DNA from: Phaeosaccion multiseriatum
Taxonomy: Eukaryota; Ochrophyta, other classes
DNA: 64,000 nt
Reading direction: 5' to 3'
NCBI GenBank assembly: GCA_965112735.1
Contig: OZ218952.1
Location: 4,712,001 to 4,776,000 of the forward strand
The notes under the pieces were generated by a model, which was not told the DNA's origin, ran no database searches, and saw only the letters and a list, made by a program, of their open reading frames with translations. Every line of letters starts with the position of its first letter. Within the stretch, counting starts at the first letter, position 1. Made by a program: the position numbers and the translations under genes. Shown one piece after another: positions 15,169 through 26,269 of this stretch.

Positions 15169-15317
15169 TCGTCCTCGTCCTGCTCCTCCGCAGTCACCGC
15201 TACGGCCTGCAGCTTCCGCTCACCCGAGGGGGGCAACTCTTTTGCCGCCCACGGCGTCGACGCCGTTGCAGCAGCCGTTTTTGAAACAGGGCAAGAGGTC
15301 GCCAGCGGGGAAAGATG

Positions 15318-17073
15318 TTAGGGTTAGGGTTAGGGTTAGGGTTAGGGTTAGGGTTAGGTTAGGGTTAGGGTTAGGGTTAGGGTTAGGGTTAGGGTTAGGG
15401 TTAGGGTTAGGGTTAGGGTTAGGGTTAGGGTTAGGGTTAGGGTTAGGGTTAGGGTTAGGGTTAGGGTTAGGGTTAGGGTTAGGGTTAGGGTTAGGGTTAG
15501 GGTTAGGGTTAGGGTTAGGGTTAGGGTTAGGGTTAGGGTTAGGGTTAGGGTTAGGGTTAGGGTTAGGGTTAGGGTTAGGGTTAGGGTTAGGGTTAGGGTT
15601 AGGGTTAGGGTTAGGGTTAGGGTTAGGGTTAGGGTTAGGGTTAGGGTTAGGGTTAGGGTTAGGGTTAGGGTTAGGGTTAGGGTTAGGGTTAGGGTTAGGG
15701 TTAGGGTTAGGTTAGGGTTAGGGTTAGGGTTAGGGTTAGGGTTAGGGTTAGGGTTAGGGTTAGGGTTAGGGTTAGGGTTAGGGTTAGGGTTAGGGTTAGG
15801 GTTAGGGTTAGGGTTAGGGTTAGGGTTAGGGTTAGGGTTAGGGTTAGGGTTAGGGTTAGGGTTAGGGTTAGGGTTAGGGTTAGGGTTAGGGTTAGGGTTA
15901 GGGTTAGGGTTAGGGTTAGGGTTAGGGTTAGGGTTAGGGTTAGGGTTAGGGTTAGGGTTAGGGTTAGGGTTAGGGTTAGGGTTAGGGTTAGGGTTAGGGT
16001 TAGGGTTAGGGTTAGGGTTAGGGTTAGGGTTAGGGTTAGGGTTAGGGTTAGGGTTAGGGTTAGGGTTAGGGTTAGGGTTAGGGTTAGGGTTAGGGTTAGG
16101 GTTAGGGTTAGGGTTAGGGTTAGGGTTAGGGTTAGGGTTAGGGTTAGGGTTAGGGTTAGGGTTAGGGTTAGGGTTAGGGTTAGGGTTAGGGTTAGGGTTA
16201 GGGTTAGGGTTAGGGTTAGGGTTAGGGTTAGGGTTAGGGTTAGGGTTAGGGTTAGGGTTAGGGTTAGGGTTAGGGTTAGGGTTAGGGTTAGGGTTAGGGT
16301 TAGGGTTAGGGTTAGGGTTAGGGTTAGGGTTAGGGTTAGGGTTAGGGTTAGGGTTAGGGTTAGGGTTAGGGTTAGGGTTAGGGTTAGGGTTAGGGTTAGG
16401 GTTAGGGTTAGGGTTAGGGTTAGGGTTAGGGTTAGGGTTAGGGTTAGGGTTAGGGTTAGGGTTAGGGTTAGGGTTAGGGTTAGGGTTAGGGTTAGGGTTA
16501 GGGTTAGGGTTAGGGTTAGGGTTAGGGTTAGGGTTAGGGTTAGGGTTAGGGTTAGGGTTAGGGTTAGGGTTAGGGTTAGGGTTAGGGTTAGGGTTAGGGT
16601 TAGGGTTAGGGTTAGGGTTAGGGTTAGGGTTAGGGTTAGGGTTAGGGTTAGGGTTAGGGTTAGGGTTAGGGTTAGGGTTAGGGTTAGGGTTAGGGTTAGG
16701 GTTAGGGTTAGGGTTAGGGTTAGGGTTAGGGTTAGGGTTAGGGTTAGGGTTAGGGTTAGGGTTAGGGTTAGGGTTAGGGTTAGGGTTAGGGTTAGGGTTA
16801 GGGTTAGGGTTAGGGTTAGGGTTAGGGTTAGGGTTAGGGTTAGGGTTAGGGTTAGGGTTAGGGTTAGGGTTAGGGTTAGGGTTAGGGTTAGGGTTAGGGT
16901 TAGGGTTAGGGTTAGGGTTAGGGTTAGGGTTAGGGTTAGGGTTAGGGTTAGGGTTAGGGTTAGGGTTAGGGTTAGGGTTAGGGTTAGGGTTAGGGTTAGG
17001 GTTAGGGTTAGGGTTAGGGTTAGGGTTAGGGTTAGGGTTAGGGTTAGGGTTAGGGTTAGGGTTAGGGTTAGGG

Positions 17074-17114
<41 letters not shown>

Positions 17115-20100
17115 GGTTAGGGTTAGGGTTAGGGTTAGGGTTAGGGTTAGGGTTAGGGTTAGGGTTAGGGTTAGGGTTAGGGTTAGGGTTAGGGTTAGGG
17201 TTAGGGTTAGGGTTAGGGTTAGGGTTAGGGTTAGGGTTAGGGTTAGGGTTAGGGTTAGGGTTAGGGTTAGGGTTAGGGTTAGGGTTAGGGTTAGGGTTAG
17301 GGTTAGGGTTAGGGTTAGGGTTAGGGTTAGGGTTAGGGTTAGGGTTAGGGTTAGGGTTAGGGTTAGGGTTAGGGTTAGGGTTAGGGTTAGGGTTAGGGTT
17401 AGGGTTAGGGTTAGGGTTAGGGTTAGGGTTAGGGTTAGGGTTAGGGTTAGGGTTAGGGTTAGGGTTAGGGTTAGGGTTAGGGTTAGGGTTAGGGTTAGGG
17501 TTAGGGTTAGGGTTAGGGTTAGGGTTAGGGTTAGGGTTAGGGTTAGGGTTAGGGTTAGGGTTAGGGTTAGGGTTAGGGTTAGGGTTAGGGTTAGGGTTAG
17601 GGTTAGGGTTAGGGTTAGGGTTAGGGTTAGGGTTAGGGTTAGGGTTAGGGTTAGGGTTAGGGTTAGGGTTAGGGTTAGGGTTAGGGTTAGGGTTAGGGTT
17701 AGGGTTAGGGTTAGGGTTAGGGTTAGGGTTAGGGTTAGGGTTAGGGTTAGGGTTAGGGTTAGGGTTAGGGTTAGGGTTAGGGTTAGGGTTAGGGTTAGGG
17801 TTAGGGTTAGGGTTAGGGTTAGGGTTAGGGTTAGGGTTAGGGTTAGGGTTAGGGTTAGGGTTAGGGTTAGGGTTAGGGTTAGGGTTAGGGTTAGGGTTAG
17901 GGTTAGGGTTAGGGTTAGGGTTAGGGTTAGGGTTAGGGTTAGGGTTAGGGTTAGGGTTAGGGTTAGGGTTAGGGTTAGGGTTAGGGTTAGGGTTAGGGTT
18001 AGGGTTAGGGTTAGGGTTAGGGTTAGGGTTAGGGTTAGGGTTAGGGTTAGGGTTAGGGTTAGGGTTAGGGTTAGGGTTAGGGTTAGGGTTAGGGTTAGGG
18101 TTAGGGTTAGGGTTAGGGTTAGGGTTAGGGTTAGGGTTAGGGTTAGGGTTAGGGTTAGGGTTAGGGTTAGGGTTAGGGTTAGGGTTAGGGTTAGGGTTAG
18201 GGTTAGGGTTAGGGTTAGGGTTAGGGTTAGGGTTAGGGTTAGGGTTAGGGTTAGGGTTAGGGTTAGGGTTAGGGTTAGGGTTAGGGTTAGGGTTAGGGTT
18301 AGGGTTAGGGTTAGGGTTAGGGTTAGGGTTAGGGTTAGGGTTAGGGTTAGGGTTAGGGTTAGGGTTAGGGTTAGGGTTAGGGTTAGGGTTAGGGTTAGGG
18401 TTAGGGTTAGGGTTAGGGTTAGGGTTAGGGTTAGGGTTAGGGTTAGGGTTAGGGTTAGGGTTAGGGTTAGGGTTAGGGTTAGGGTTAGGGTTAGGGTTAG
18501 GGTTAGGGTTAGGGTTAGGGTTAGGGTTAGGGTTAGGGTTAGGGTTAGGGTTAGGGTTAGGGTTAGGGTTAGGGTTAGGGTTAGGGTTAGGGTTAGGGTT
18601 AGGGTTAGGGTTAGGGTTAGGGTTAGGGTTAGGGTTAGGGTTAGGGTTAGGGTTAGGGTTAGGGTTAGGGTTAGGGTTAGGGTTAGGGTTAGGGTTAGGG
18701 TTAGGGTTAGGGTTAGGGTTAGGGTTAGGGTTAGGGTTAGGGTTAGGGTTAGGGTTAGGGTTAGGGTTAGGGTTAGGGTTAGGGTTAGGGTTAGGGTTAG
18801 GGTTAGGGTTAGGGTTAGGGTTAGGGTTAGGGTTAGGGTTAGGGTTAGGGTTAGGGTTAGGGTTAGGGTTAGGGTTAGGGTTAGGGTTAGGGTTAGGGTT
18901 AGGGTTAGGGTTAGGGTTAGGGTTAGGGTTAGGGTTAGGGTTAGGGTTAGGGTTAGGGTTAGGGTTAGGGTTAGGGTTAGGGTTAGGGTTAGGGTTAGGG
19001 TTAGGGTTAGGGTTAGGGTTAGGGTTAGGGTTAGGGTTAGGGTTAGGGTTAGGGTTAGGGTTAGGGTTAGGGTTAGGGTTAGGGTTAGGGTTAGGGTTAG
19101 GGTTAGGGTTAGGGTTAGGGTTAGGGTTAGGGTTAGGGTTAGGGTTAGGGTTAGGGTTAGGGTTAGGGTTAGGGTTAGGGTTAGGGTTAGGGTTAGGGTT
19201 AGGGTTAGGGTTAGGGTTAGGGTTAGGGTTAGGGTTAGGGTTAGGGTTAGGGTTAGGGTTAGGGTTAGGGTTAGGGTTAGGGTTAGGGTTAGGGTTAGGG
19301 TTAGGGTTAGGGTTAGGGTTAGGGTTAGGGTTAGGGTTAGGGTTAGGGTTAGGGTTAGGGTTAGGGTTAGGGTTAGGGTTAGGGTTAGGGTTAGGGTTAG
19401 GGTTAGGGTTAGGGTTAGGGTTAGGGTTAGGGTTAGGGTTAGGGTTAGGGTTAGGGTTAGGGTTAGGGTTAGGGTTAGGGTTAGGGTTAGGGTTAGGGTT
19501 AGGGTTAGGGTTAGGGTTAGGGTTAGGGTTAGGGTTAGGGTTAGGGTTAGGGTTAGGGTTAGGGTTAGGGTTAGGGTTAGGGTTAGGGTTAGGGTTAGGG
19601 TTAGGGTTAGGGTTAGGGTTAGGGTTAGGGTTAGGGTTAGGGTTAGGGTTAGGGTTAGGGTTAGGGTTAGGGTTAGGGTTAGGGTTAGGGTTAGGGTTAG
19701 GGTTAGGGTTAGGGTTAGGGTTAGGGTTAGGGTTAGGGTTAGGGTTAGGGTTAGGGTTAGGGTTAGGGTTAGGGTTAGGGTTAGGGTTAGGGTTAGGGTT
19801 AGGGTTAGGGTTAGGGTTAGGGTTAGGGTTAGGGTTAGGGTTAGGGTTAGGGTTAGGGTTAGGGTTAGGGTTAGGGTTAGGGTTAGGGTTAGGGTTAGGG
19901 TTAGGGTTAGGGTTAGGGTTAGGGTTAGGGTTAGGGTTAGGGTTAGGGTTAGGGTTAGGGTTAGGGTTAGGGTTAGGGTTAGGGTTAGGGTTAGGGTTAG
20001 GGTTAGGGTTAGGGTTAGGGTTAGGGTTAGGGTTAGGGTTAGGGTTAGGGTTAGGGTTAGGGTTAGGGTTAGGGTTAGGGTTAGGGTTAGGGTTAGGGTT

Positions 20101-20900
20101 AGGGTTAGGGTTAGGGTTAGGGTTAGGGTTAGGGTTAGGGTTAGGGTTAGGGTTAGGGTTAGGGTTAGGGTTAGGGTTAGGGTTAGGGTTAGGGTTAGGG
20201 TTAGGGTTAGGGTTAGGGTTAGGGTTAGGGTTAGGGTTAGGGTTAGGGTTAGGGTTAGGGTTAGGGTTAGGGTTAGGGTTAGGGTTAGGGTTAGGGTTAG
20301 GGTTAGGGTTAGGGTTAGGGTTAGGGTTAGGGTTAGGGTTAGGGTTAGGGTTAGGGTTAGGGTTAGGGTTAGGGTTAGGGTTAGGGTTAGGGTTAGGGTT
20401 AGGGTTAGGGTTAGGGTTAGGGTTAGGGTTAGGGTTAGGGTTAGGGTTAGGGTTAGGGTTAGGGTTAGGGTTAGGGTTAGGGTTAGGGTTAGGGTTAGGG
20501 TTAGGGTTAGGGTTAGGGTTAGGGTTAGGGTTAGGGTTAGGGTTAGGGTTAGGGTTAGGGTTAGGGTTAGGGTTAGGGTTAGGGTTAGGGTTAGGGTTAG
20601 GGTTAGGGTTAGGGTTAGGGTTAGGGTTAGGGTTAGGGTTAGGGTTAGGGTTAGGGTTAGGGTTAGGGTTAGGGTTAGGGTTAGGGTTAGGGTTAGGGTT
20701 AGGGTTAGGGTTAGGGTTAGGGTTAGGGTTAGGGTTAGGGTTAGGGTTAGGGTTAGGGTTAGGGTTAGGGTTAGGGTTAGGGTTAGGGTTAGGGTTAGGG
20801 TTAGGGTTAGGGTTAGGGTTAGGGTTAGGGTTAGGGTTAGGGTTAGGGTTAGGGTTAGGGTTAGGGTTAGGGTTAGGGTTAGGGTTAGGGTTAGGGTTAA
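15318..20900 (+). repeat. Telomeric (TTAGGG)n array, right end of a chromosome
   Basis: About 5.6 kb of TTAGGG repeats show very few variants, for example TTAGG near 15355 and 15708 and TTTAGGG at 17092. The G-rich strand runs 5' to 3' toward the right, which is the orientation of a right-hand chromosome terminus. It starts directly after the duplicated exon fragment (GGGGAAAGATG). Confidence 0.95.
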
Positions 20901-21000
20901 NNNNNNNNNNNNNNNNNNNNNNNNNNNNNNNNNNNNNNNNNNNNNNNNNNNNNNNNNNNNNNNNNNNNNNNNNNNNNNNNNNNNNNNNNNNNNNNNNNNN
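20901..21000. other. Assembly gap, 100 N
   Basis: A run of exactly 100 N separates the (TTAGGG)n array from the (CCTGG)n array. A round number is typical of a scaffolding placeholder of unknown size. Confidence 0.98.
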
Positions 21001-24000
21001 CTGGCCTGGCCTGGCCTGGCCCTGGCCTGGCCTGGCCCTGGCCTGGCCTGGCCCTGGCCTGGCCCTGCCTGGCCCTGGCCTGGCCCTGGCCTGGCCCTGG
21101 CCTGGCCTGGCCTGGCCCTGGCCTGGCCTGGCCTGGCCTGGCCTGGCCCTGGCCTGGCCCTGGCCTGGCCCTGGCCTGGCCTGGCCTGGCCCTGGCCTGG
21201 CCTGGCCTGGCCTGGCCTGGCCTGGCTGGCTGGCCTGGCCTGGCCTGGCCTGGCCTGGCCTGGCCTGGCCTGGCCCTGGCCTGGCCTGGCCTGGCCTGGC
21301 CCTGGCCTGGCCTGGCCTGGCCTGGCCTGGCCTGGCCCTGGCCTGGCCTGGCTGGCCTGGCCTGGCCTGGCCTGGCCTGGCCTGCCCTGGCCTGGCCTGG
21401 CCTGGCCTGGCCTGGCCTGGCCTGGCCTGGCCTGGCCTGGCCTGGCCTGGCCTGGCCTGGCCCTGGCCCTGGCCTGGCCTGGCCCTGGCCTGGCCTGGCC
21501 TGGCCTGGCCTGGCCTGGCCTGGCCTGGCCTGGCCTGGCCCTGGCCTGGCCTGGCCTGGCCTGGCCTGGCCTGGCCTGGCCTGGCCTGGCCTGGCCTGGC
21601 CCTGGCCTGGCCTGGCCTGGCCCTGGCCTGGCCTGGCCTGGCCTGGCCTGGCCCTGGCCTGGCCTGGCCTGGCCTGGCCTGGCCTGGCCTGGCCTGGCCT
21701 GGCCTGGCCTGGCCCTGGCCTGGCCTGGCCTGGCCTGGCCTGGCCTGGCCTGGCCTGGCCTGGCCTGGCCTGGCCTGGCCTGGCCTGGCCTGGCCTGGCC
21801 TGGCCTGGCCTGGCCTGGCCTGGCCTGGCCTGGCCTGGCCTGGCCTGGCCTGGCCTGGCCTGGCCTGGCCTGGCCTGGCCTGGCCTGGCCTGGCCTGGCC
21901 TGGCCTGGCCTGGCCTGGCCTGGCCTGGCCTGGCCTGGCCTGGCCTGGCCTGGCCTGGCCTGGCCTGGCCTGGCCTGGCCTGGCCTGGCCTGGCCTGGCC
22001 TGGCCTGGCCTGGCCTGGCCTGGCCTGGCCTGGCCTGGCCTGGCCTGGCCTGGCCTGGCCTGGCCTGGCCTGGCCTGGCCTGGCCTGGCCTGGCCTGGCC
22101 TGGCCTGGCCTGGCCTGGCCTGGCCTGGCCTGGCCTGGCCTGGCCTGGCCTGGCCTGGCCTGGCCTGGCCTGGCCTGGCCTGGCCTGGCCTGGCCTGGCC
22201 TGGCCTGGCCTGGCCTGGCCTGGCCTGGCCTGGCCTGGCCTGGCCTGGCCTGGCCTGGCCTGGCCTGGCCTGGCCTGGCCTGGCCTGGCCTGGCCTGGCC
22301 TGGCCTGGCCTGGCCTGGCCTGGCCTGGCCTGGCCTGGCCTGGCCTGGCCTGGCCTGGCCTGGCCTGGCCTGGCCTGGCCTGGCCTGGCCTGGCCTGGCC
22401 TGGCCTGGCCTGGCCTGGCCTGGCCTGGCCTGGCCTGGCCTGGCCTGGCCTGGCCTGGCCTGGCCTGGCCTGGCCTGGCCTGGCCTGGCCTGGCCTGGCC
22501 TGGCCTGGCCTGGCCTGGCCTGGCCTGGCCTGGCCTGGCCTGGCCTGGCCTGGCCTGGCCTGGCCTGGCCTGGCCTGGCCTGGCCTGGCCTGGCCTGGCC
22601 TGGCCTGGCCTGGCCTGGCCTGGCCTGGCCTGGCCTGGCCTGGCCTGGCCTGGCCTGGCCTGGCCTGGCCTGGCCTGGCCTGGCCTGGCCTGGCCTGGCC
22701 TGGCCTGGCCTGGCCTGGCCTGGCCTGGCCTGGCCTGGCCTGGCCTGGCCTGGCCTGGCCTGGCCTGGCCTGGCCTGGCCTGGCCTGGCCTGGCCTGGCC
22801 TGGCCTGGCCTGGCCTGGCCTGGCCTGGCCTGGCCTGGCCTGGCCTGGCCTGGCCTGGCCTGGCCTGGCCTGGCCTGGCCTGGCCTGGCCTGGCCTGGCC
22901 TGGCCTGGCCTGGCCTGGCCTGGCCTGGCCTGGCCTGGCCTGGCCTGGCCTGGCCTGGCCTGGCCTGGCCTGGCCTGGCCTGGCCTGGCCTGGCCTGGCC
23001 TGGCCTGGCCTGGCCTGGCCTGGCCTGGCCTGGCCTGGCCTGGCCTGGCCTGGCCTGGCCTGGCCTGGCCTGGCCTGGCCTGGCCTGGCCTGGCCTGGCC
23101 TGGCCTGGCCTGGCCTGGCCTGGCCTGGCCTGGCCTGGCCTGGCCTGGCCTGGCCTGGCCTGGCCTGGCCTGGCCTGGCCTGGCCTGGCCTGGCCTGGCC
23201 TGGCCTGGCCTGGCCTGGCCTGGCCTGGCCTGGCCTGGCCTGGCCTGGCCTGGCCTGGCCTGGCCTGGCCTGGCCTGGCCTGGCCTGGCCTGGCCTGGCC
23301 TGGCCTGGCCTGGCCTGGCCTGGCCTGGCCTGGCCTGGCCTGGCCTGGCCTGGCCTGGCCTGGCCTGGCCTGGCCTGGCCTGGCCTGGCCTGGCCTGGCC
23401 TGGCCTGGCCTGGCCTGGCCTGGCCTGGCCTGGCCTGGCCTGGCCTGGCCTGGCCTGGCCTGGCCTGGCCTGGCCTGGCCTGGCCTGGCCTGGCCTGGCC
23501 TGGCCTGGCCTGGCCTGGCCTGGCCTGGCCTGGCCTGGCCTGGCCTGGCCTGGCCTGGCCTGGCCTGGCCTGGCCTGGCCTGGCCTGGCCTGGCCTGGCC
23601 TGGCCTGGCCTGGCCTGGCCTGGCCTGGCCTGGCCTGGCCTGGCCTGGCCTGGCCTGGCCTGGCCTGGCCTGGCCTGGCCTGGCCTGGCCTGGCCTGGCC
23701 TGGCCTGGCCTGGCCTGGCCTGGCCTGGCCTGGCCTGGCCTGGCCTGGCCTGGCCTGGCCTGGCCTGGCCTGGCCTGGCCTGGCCTGGCCTGGCCTGGCC
23801 TGGCCTGGCCTGGCCTGGCCTGGCCTGGCCTGGCCTGGCCTGGCCTGGCCTGGCCTGGCCTGGCCTGGCCTGGCCTGGCCTGGCCTGGCCTGGCCTGGCC
23901 TGGCCTGGCCTGGCCTGGCCTGGCCTGGCCTGGCCTGGCCTGGCCTGGCCTGGCCTGGCCTGGCCTGGCCTGGCCTGGCCTGGCCTGGCCTGGCCTGGCC

Positions 24001-26258
24001 TGGCCTGGCCTGGCCTGGCCTGGCCTGGCCTGGCCTGGCCTGGCCTGGCCTGGCCTGGCCTGGCCTGGCCTGGCCTGGCCTGGCCTGGCCTGGCCTGGCC
24101 TGGCCTGGCCTGGCCTGGCCTGGCCTGGCCTGGCCTGGCCTGGCCTGGCCTGGCCTGGCCTGGCCTGGCCTGGCCTGGCCTGGCCTGGCCTGGCCTGGCC
24201 TGGCCTGGCCTGGCCTGGCCTGGCCTGGCCTGGCCTGGCCTGGCCTGGCCTGGCCTGGCCTGGCCTGGCCTGGCCTGGCCTGGCCTGGCCTGGCCTGGCC
24301 TGGCCTGGCCTGGCCTGGCCTGGCCTGGCCTGGCCTGGCCTGGCCTGGCCTGGCCTGGCCTGGCCTGGCCTGGCCTGGCCTGGCCTGGCCTGGCCTGGCC
24401 TGGCCTGGCCTGGCCTGGCCTGGCCTGGCCTGGCCTGGCCTGGCCTGGCCTGGCCTGGCCTGGCCTGGCCTGGCCTGGCCTGGCCTGGCCTGGCCTGGCC
24501 TGGCCTGGCCTGGCCTGGCCTGGCCTGGCCTGGCCTGGCCTGGCCTGGCCTGGCCTGGCCTGGCCTGGCCTGGCCTGGCCTGGCCTGGCCTGGCCTGGCC
24601 TGGCCTGGCCTGGCCTGGCCTGGCCTGGCCTGGCCTGGCCTGGCCTGGCCTGGCCTGGCCTGGCCTGGCCTGGCCTGGCCTGGCCTGGCCTGGCCTGGCC
24701 TGGCCTGGCCTGGCCTGGCCTGGCCTGGCCTGGCCTGGCCTGGCCTGGCCTGGCCTGGCCTGGCCTGGCCTGGCCTGGCCTGGCCTGGCCTGGCCTGGCC
24801 TGGCCTGGCCTGGCCTGGCCTGGCCTGGCCTGGCCTGGCCTGGCCTGGCCTGGCCTGGCCTGGCCTGGCCTGGCCTGGCCTGGCCTGGCCTGGCCTGGCC
24901 TGGCCTGGCCTGGCCTGGCCTGGCCTGGCCTGGCCTGGCCTGGCCTGGCCTGGCCTGGCCTGGCCTGGCCTGGCCTGGCCTGGCCTGGCCTGGCCTGGCC
25001 TGGCCTGGCCTGGCCTGGCCTGGCCTGGCCTGGCCTGGCCTGGCCTGGCCTGGCCTGGCCTGGCCTGGCCTGGCCTGGCCTGGCCTGGCCTGGCCTGGCC
25101 TGGCCTGGCCTGGCCTGGCCTGGCCTGGCCTGGCCTGGCCTGGCCTGGCCTGGCCTGGCCTGGCCTGGCCTGGCCTGGCCTGGCCTGGCCTGGCCTGGCC
25201 TGGCCTGGCCTGGCCTGGCCTGGCCTGGCCTGGCCTGGCCTGGCCTGGCCTGGCCTGGCCTGGCCTGGCCTGGCCTGGCCTGGCCTGGCCTGGCCTGGCC
25301 TGGCCTGGCCTGGCCTGGCCTGGCCTGGCCTGGCCTGGCCTGGCCTGGCCTGGCCTGGCCTGGCCTGGCCTGGCCTGGCCTGGCCTGGCCTGGCCTGGCC
25401 TGGCCTGGCCTGGCCTGGCCTGGCCTGGCCTGGCCTGGCCTGGCCTGGCCTGGCCTGGCCTGGCCTGGCCTGGCCTGGCCTGGCCTGGCCTGGCCTGGCC
25501 TGGCCTGGCCTGGCCTGGCCTGGCCTGGCCTGGCCTGGCCTGGCCTGGCCTGGCCTGGCCTGGCCTGGCCTGGCCTGGCCTGGCCTGGCCTGGCCTGGCC
25601 TGGCCTGGCCTGGCCTGGCCTGGCCTGGCCTGGCCTGGCCTGGCCTGGCCTGGCCTGGCCTGGCCTGGCCTGGCCTGGCCTGGCCTGGCCTGGCCTGGCC
25701 TGGCCTGGCCTGGCCTGGCCTGGCCTGGCCTGGCCTGGCCTGGCCTGGCCTGGCCTGGCCTGGCCTGGCCTGGCCTGGCCTGGCCTGGCCTGGCCTGGCC
25801 TGGCCTGGCCTGGCCTGGCCTGGCCTGGCCTGGCCTGGCCTGGCCTGGCCTGGCCTGGCCTGGCCTGGCCTGGCCTGGCCTGGCCTGGCCTGGCCTGGCC
25901 TGGCCTGGCCTGGCCTGGCCTGGCCTGGCCTGGCCTGGCCTGGCCTGGCCTGGCCTGGCCTGGCCTGGCCTGGCCTGGCCTGGCCTGGCCTGGCCTGGCC
26001 TGGCCTGGCCTGGCCTGGCCTGGCCTGGCCTGGCCTGGCCTGGCCTGGCCTGGCCTGGCCTGGCCTGGCCTGGCCTGGCCTGGCCTGGCCTGGCCTGGCC
26101 TGGCCTGGCCTGGCCTGGCCTGGCCTGGCCTGGCCCTGGCCTGGCCCTGGCCTGGCCTGGCCTGGCCTGGCCTGGCCTGGCCTGGTTCTGGCCTGGCCTG
26201 GCCTGGCCTGGCCTGGCCTGGCCTGGCCTGGCCTGGCCTGGCCTGGCCCTGGCCTGGC
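21001..26258. repeat. (CCTGG)n array, probably a miscalled CCCTAA telomere
   Basis: About 5.26 kb of the pentamer CCTGG, with CCCTGG units mixed in near both ends and one TTCTGG near 26185. It ends as GGCCAACCCTAACC against element B'. A CCCTAA unit at the inner edge, and a position where a left-hand telomere is expected, fit a base-calling artefact of the C-rich telomere strand. A genuine pentanucleotide satellite is the alternative. Confidence 0.7.
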
Positions 26259-26269
26259 CAACCCTAACC
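26259..26269. repeat. Single genuine telomere unit at the chromosome-end junction
   Basis: AACCCTAACC lies between the CCTGG array and the truncated retrotransposon. It is the C-rich strand motif of TTAGGG, oriented for a left-hand chromosome end. Confidence 0.7.

Larger units (their letters stand above)
10130..15314 (+). pseudogene. Second, split partial copy of the last exon of the first gene
   Basis: 10203-10370 matches 3473-3632 (the acidic/Ser segment of the last exon). 14806-15314 matches about 3650-3908, with an expanded CCT run. Between them sits the nested insertion 10371-14803, and about 16 bp of the exon is missing at the junction. The copy stops exactly where (TTAGGG)n begins, at a position equal to mid-exon in the intact copy. 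Several internal stops and frame changes make it non-functional. It is either a truncated paralogue or a segmental duplicate placed at the chromosome end. Confidence 0.75.

Noticed and set aside
14697-15236. Poly-Glu and poly-Pro proteins over 14697-15715
   Set aside because: They come from a pure CCT microsatellite and telomere repeat in a duplicated, broken exon.
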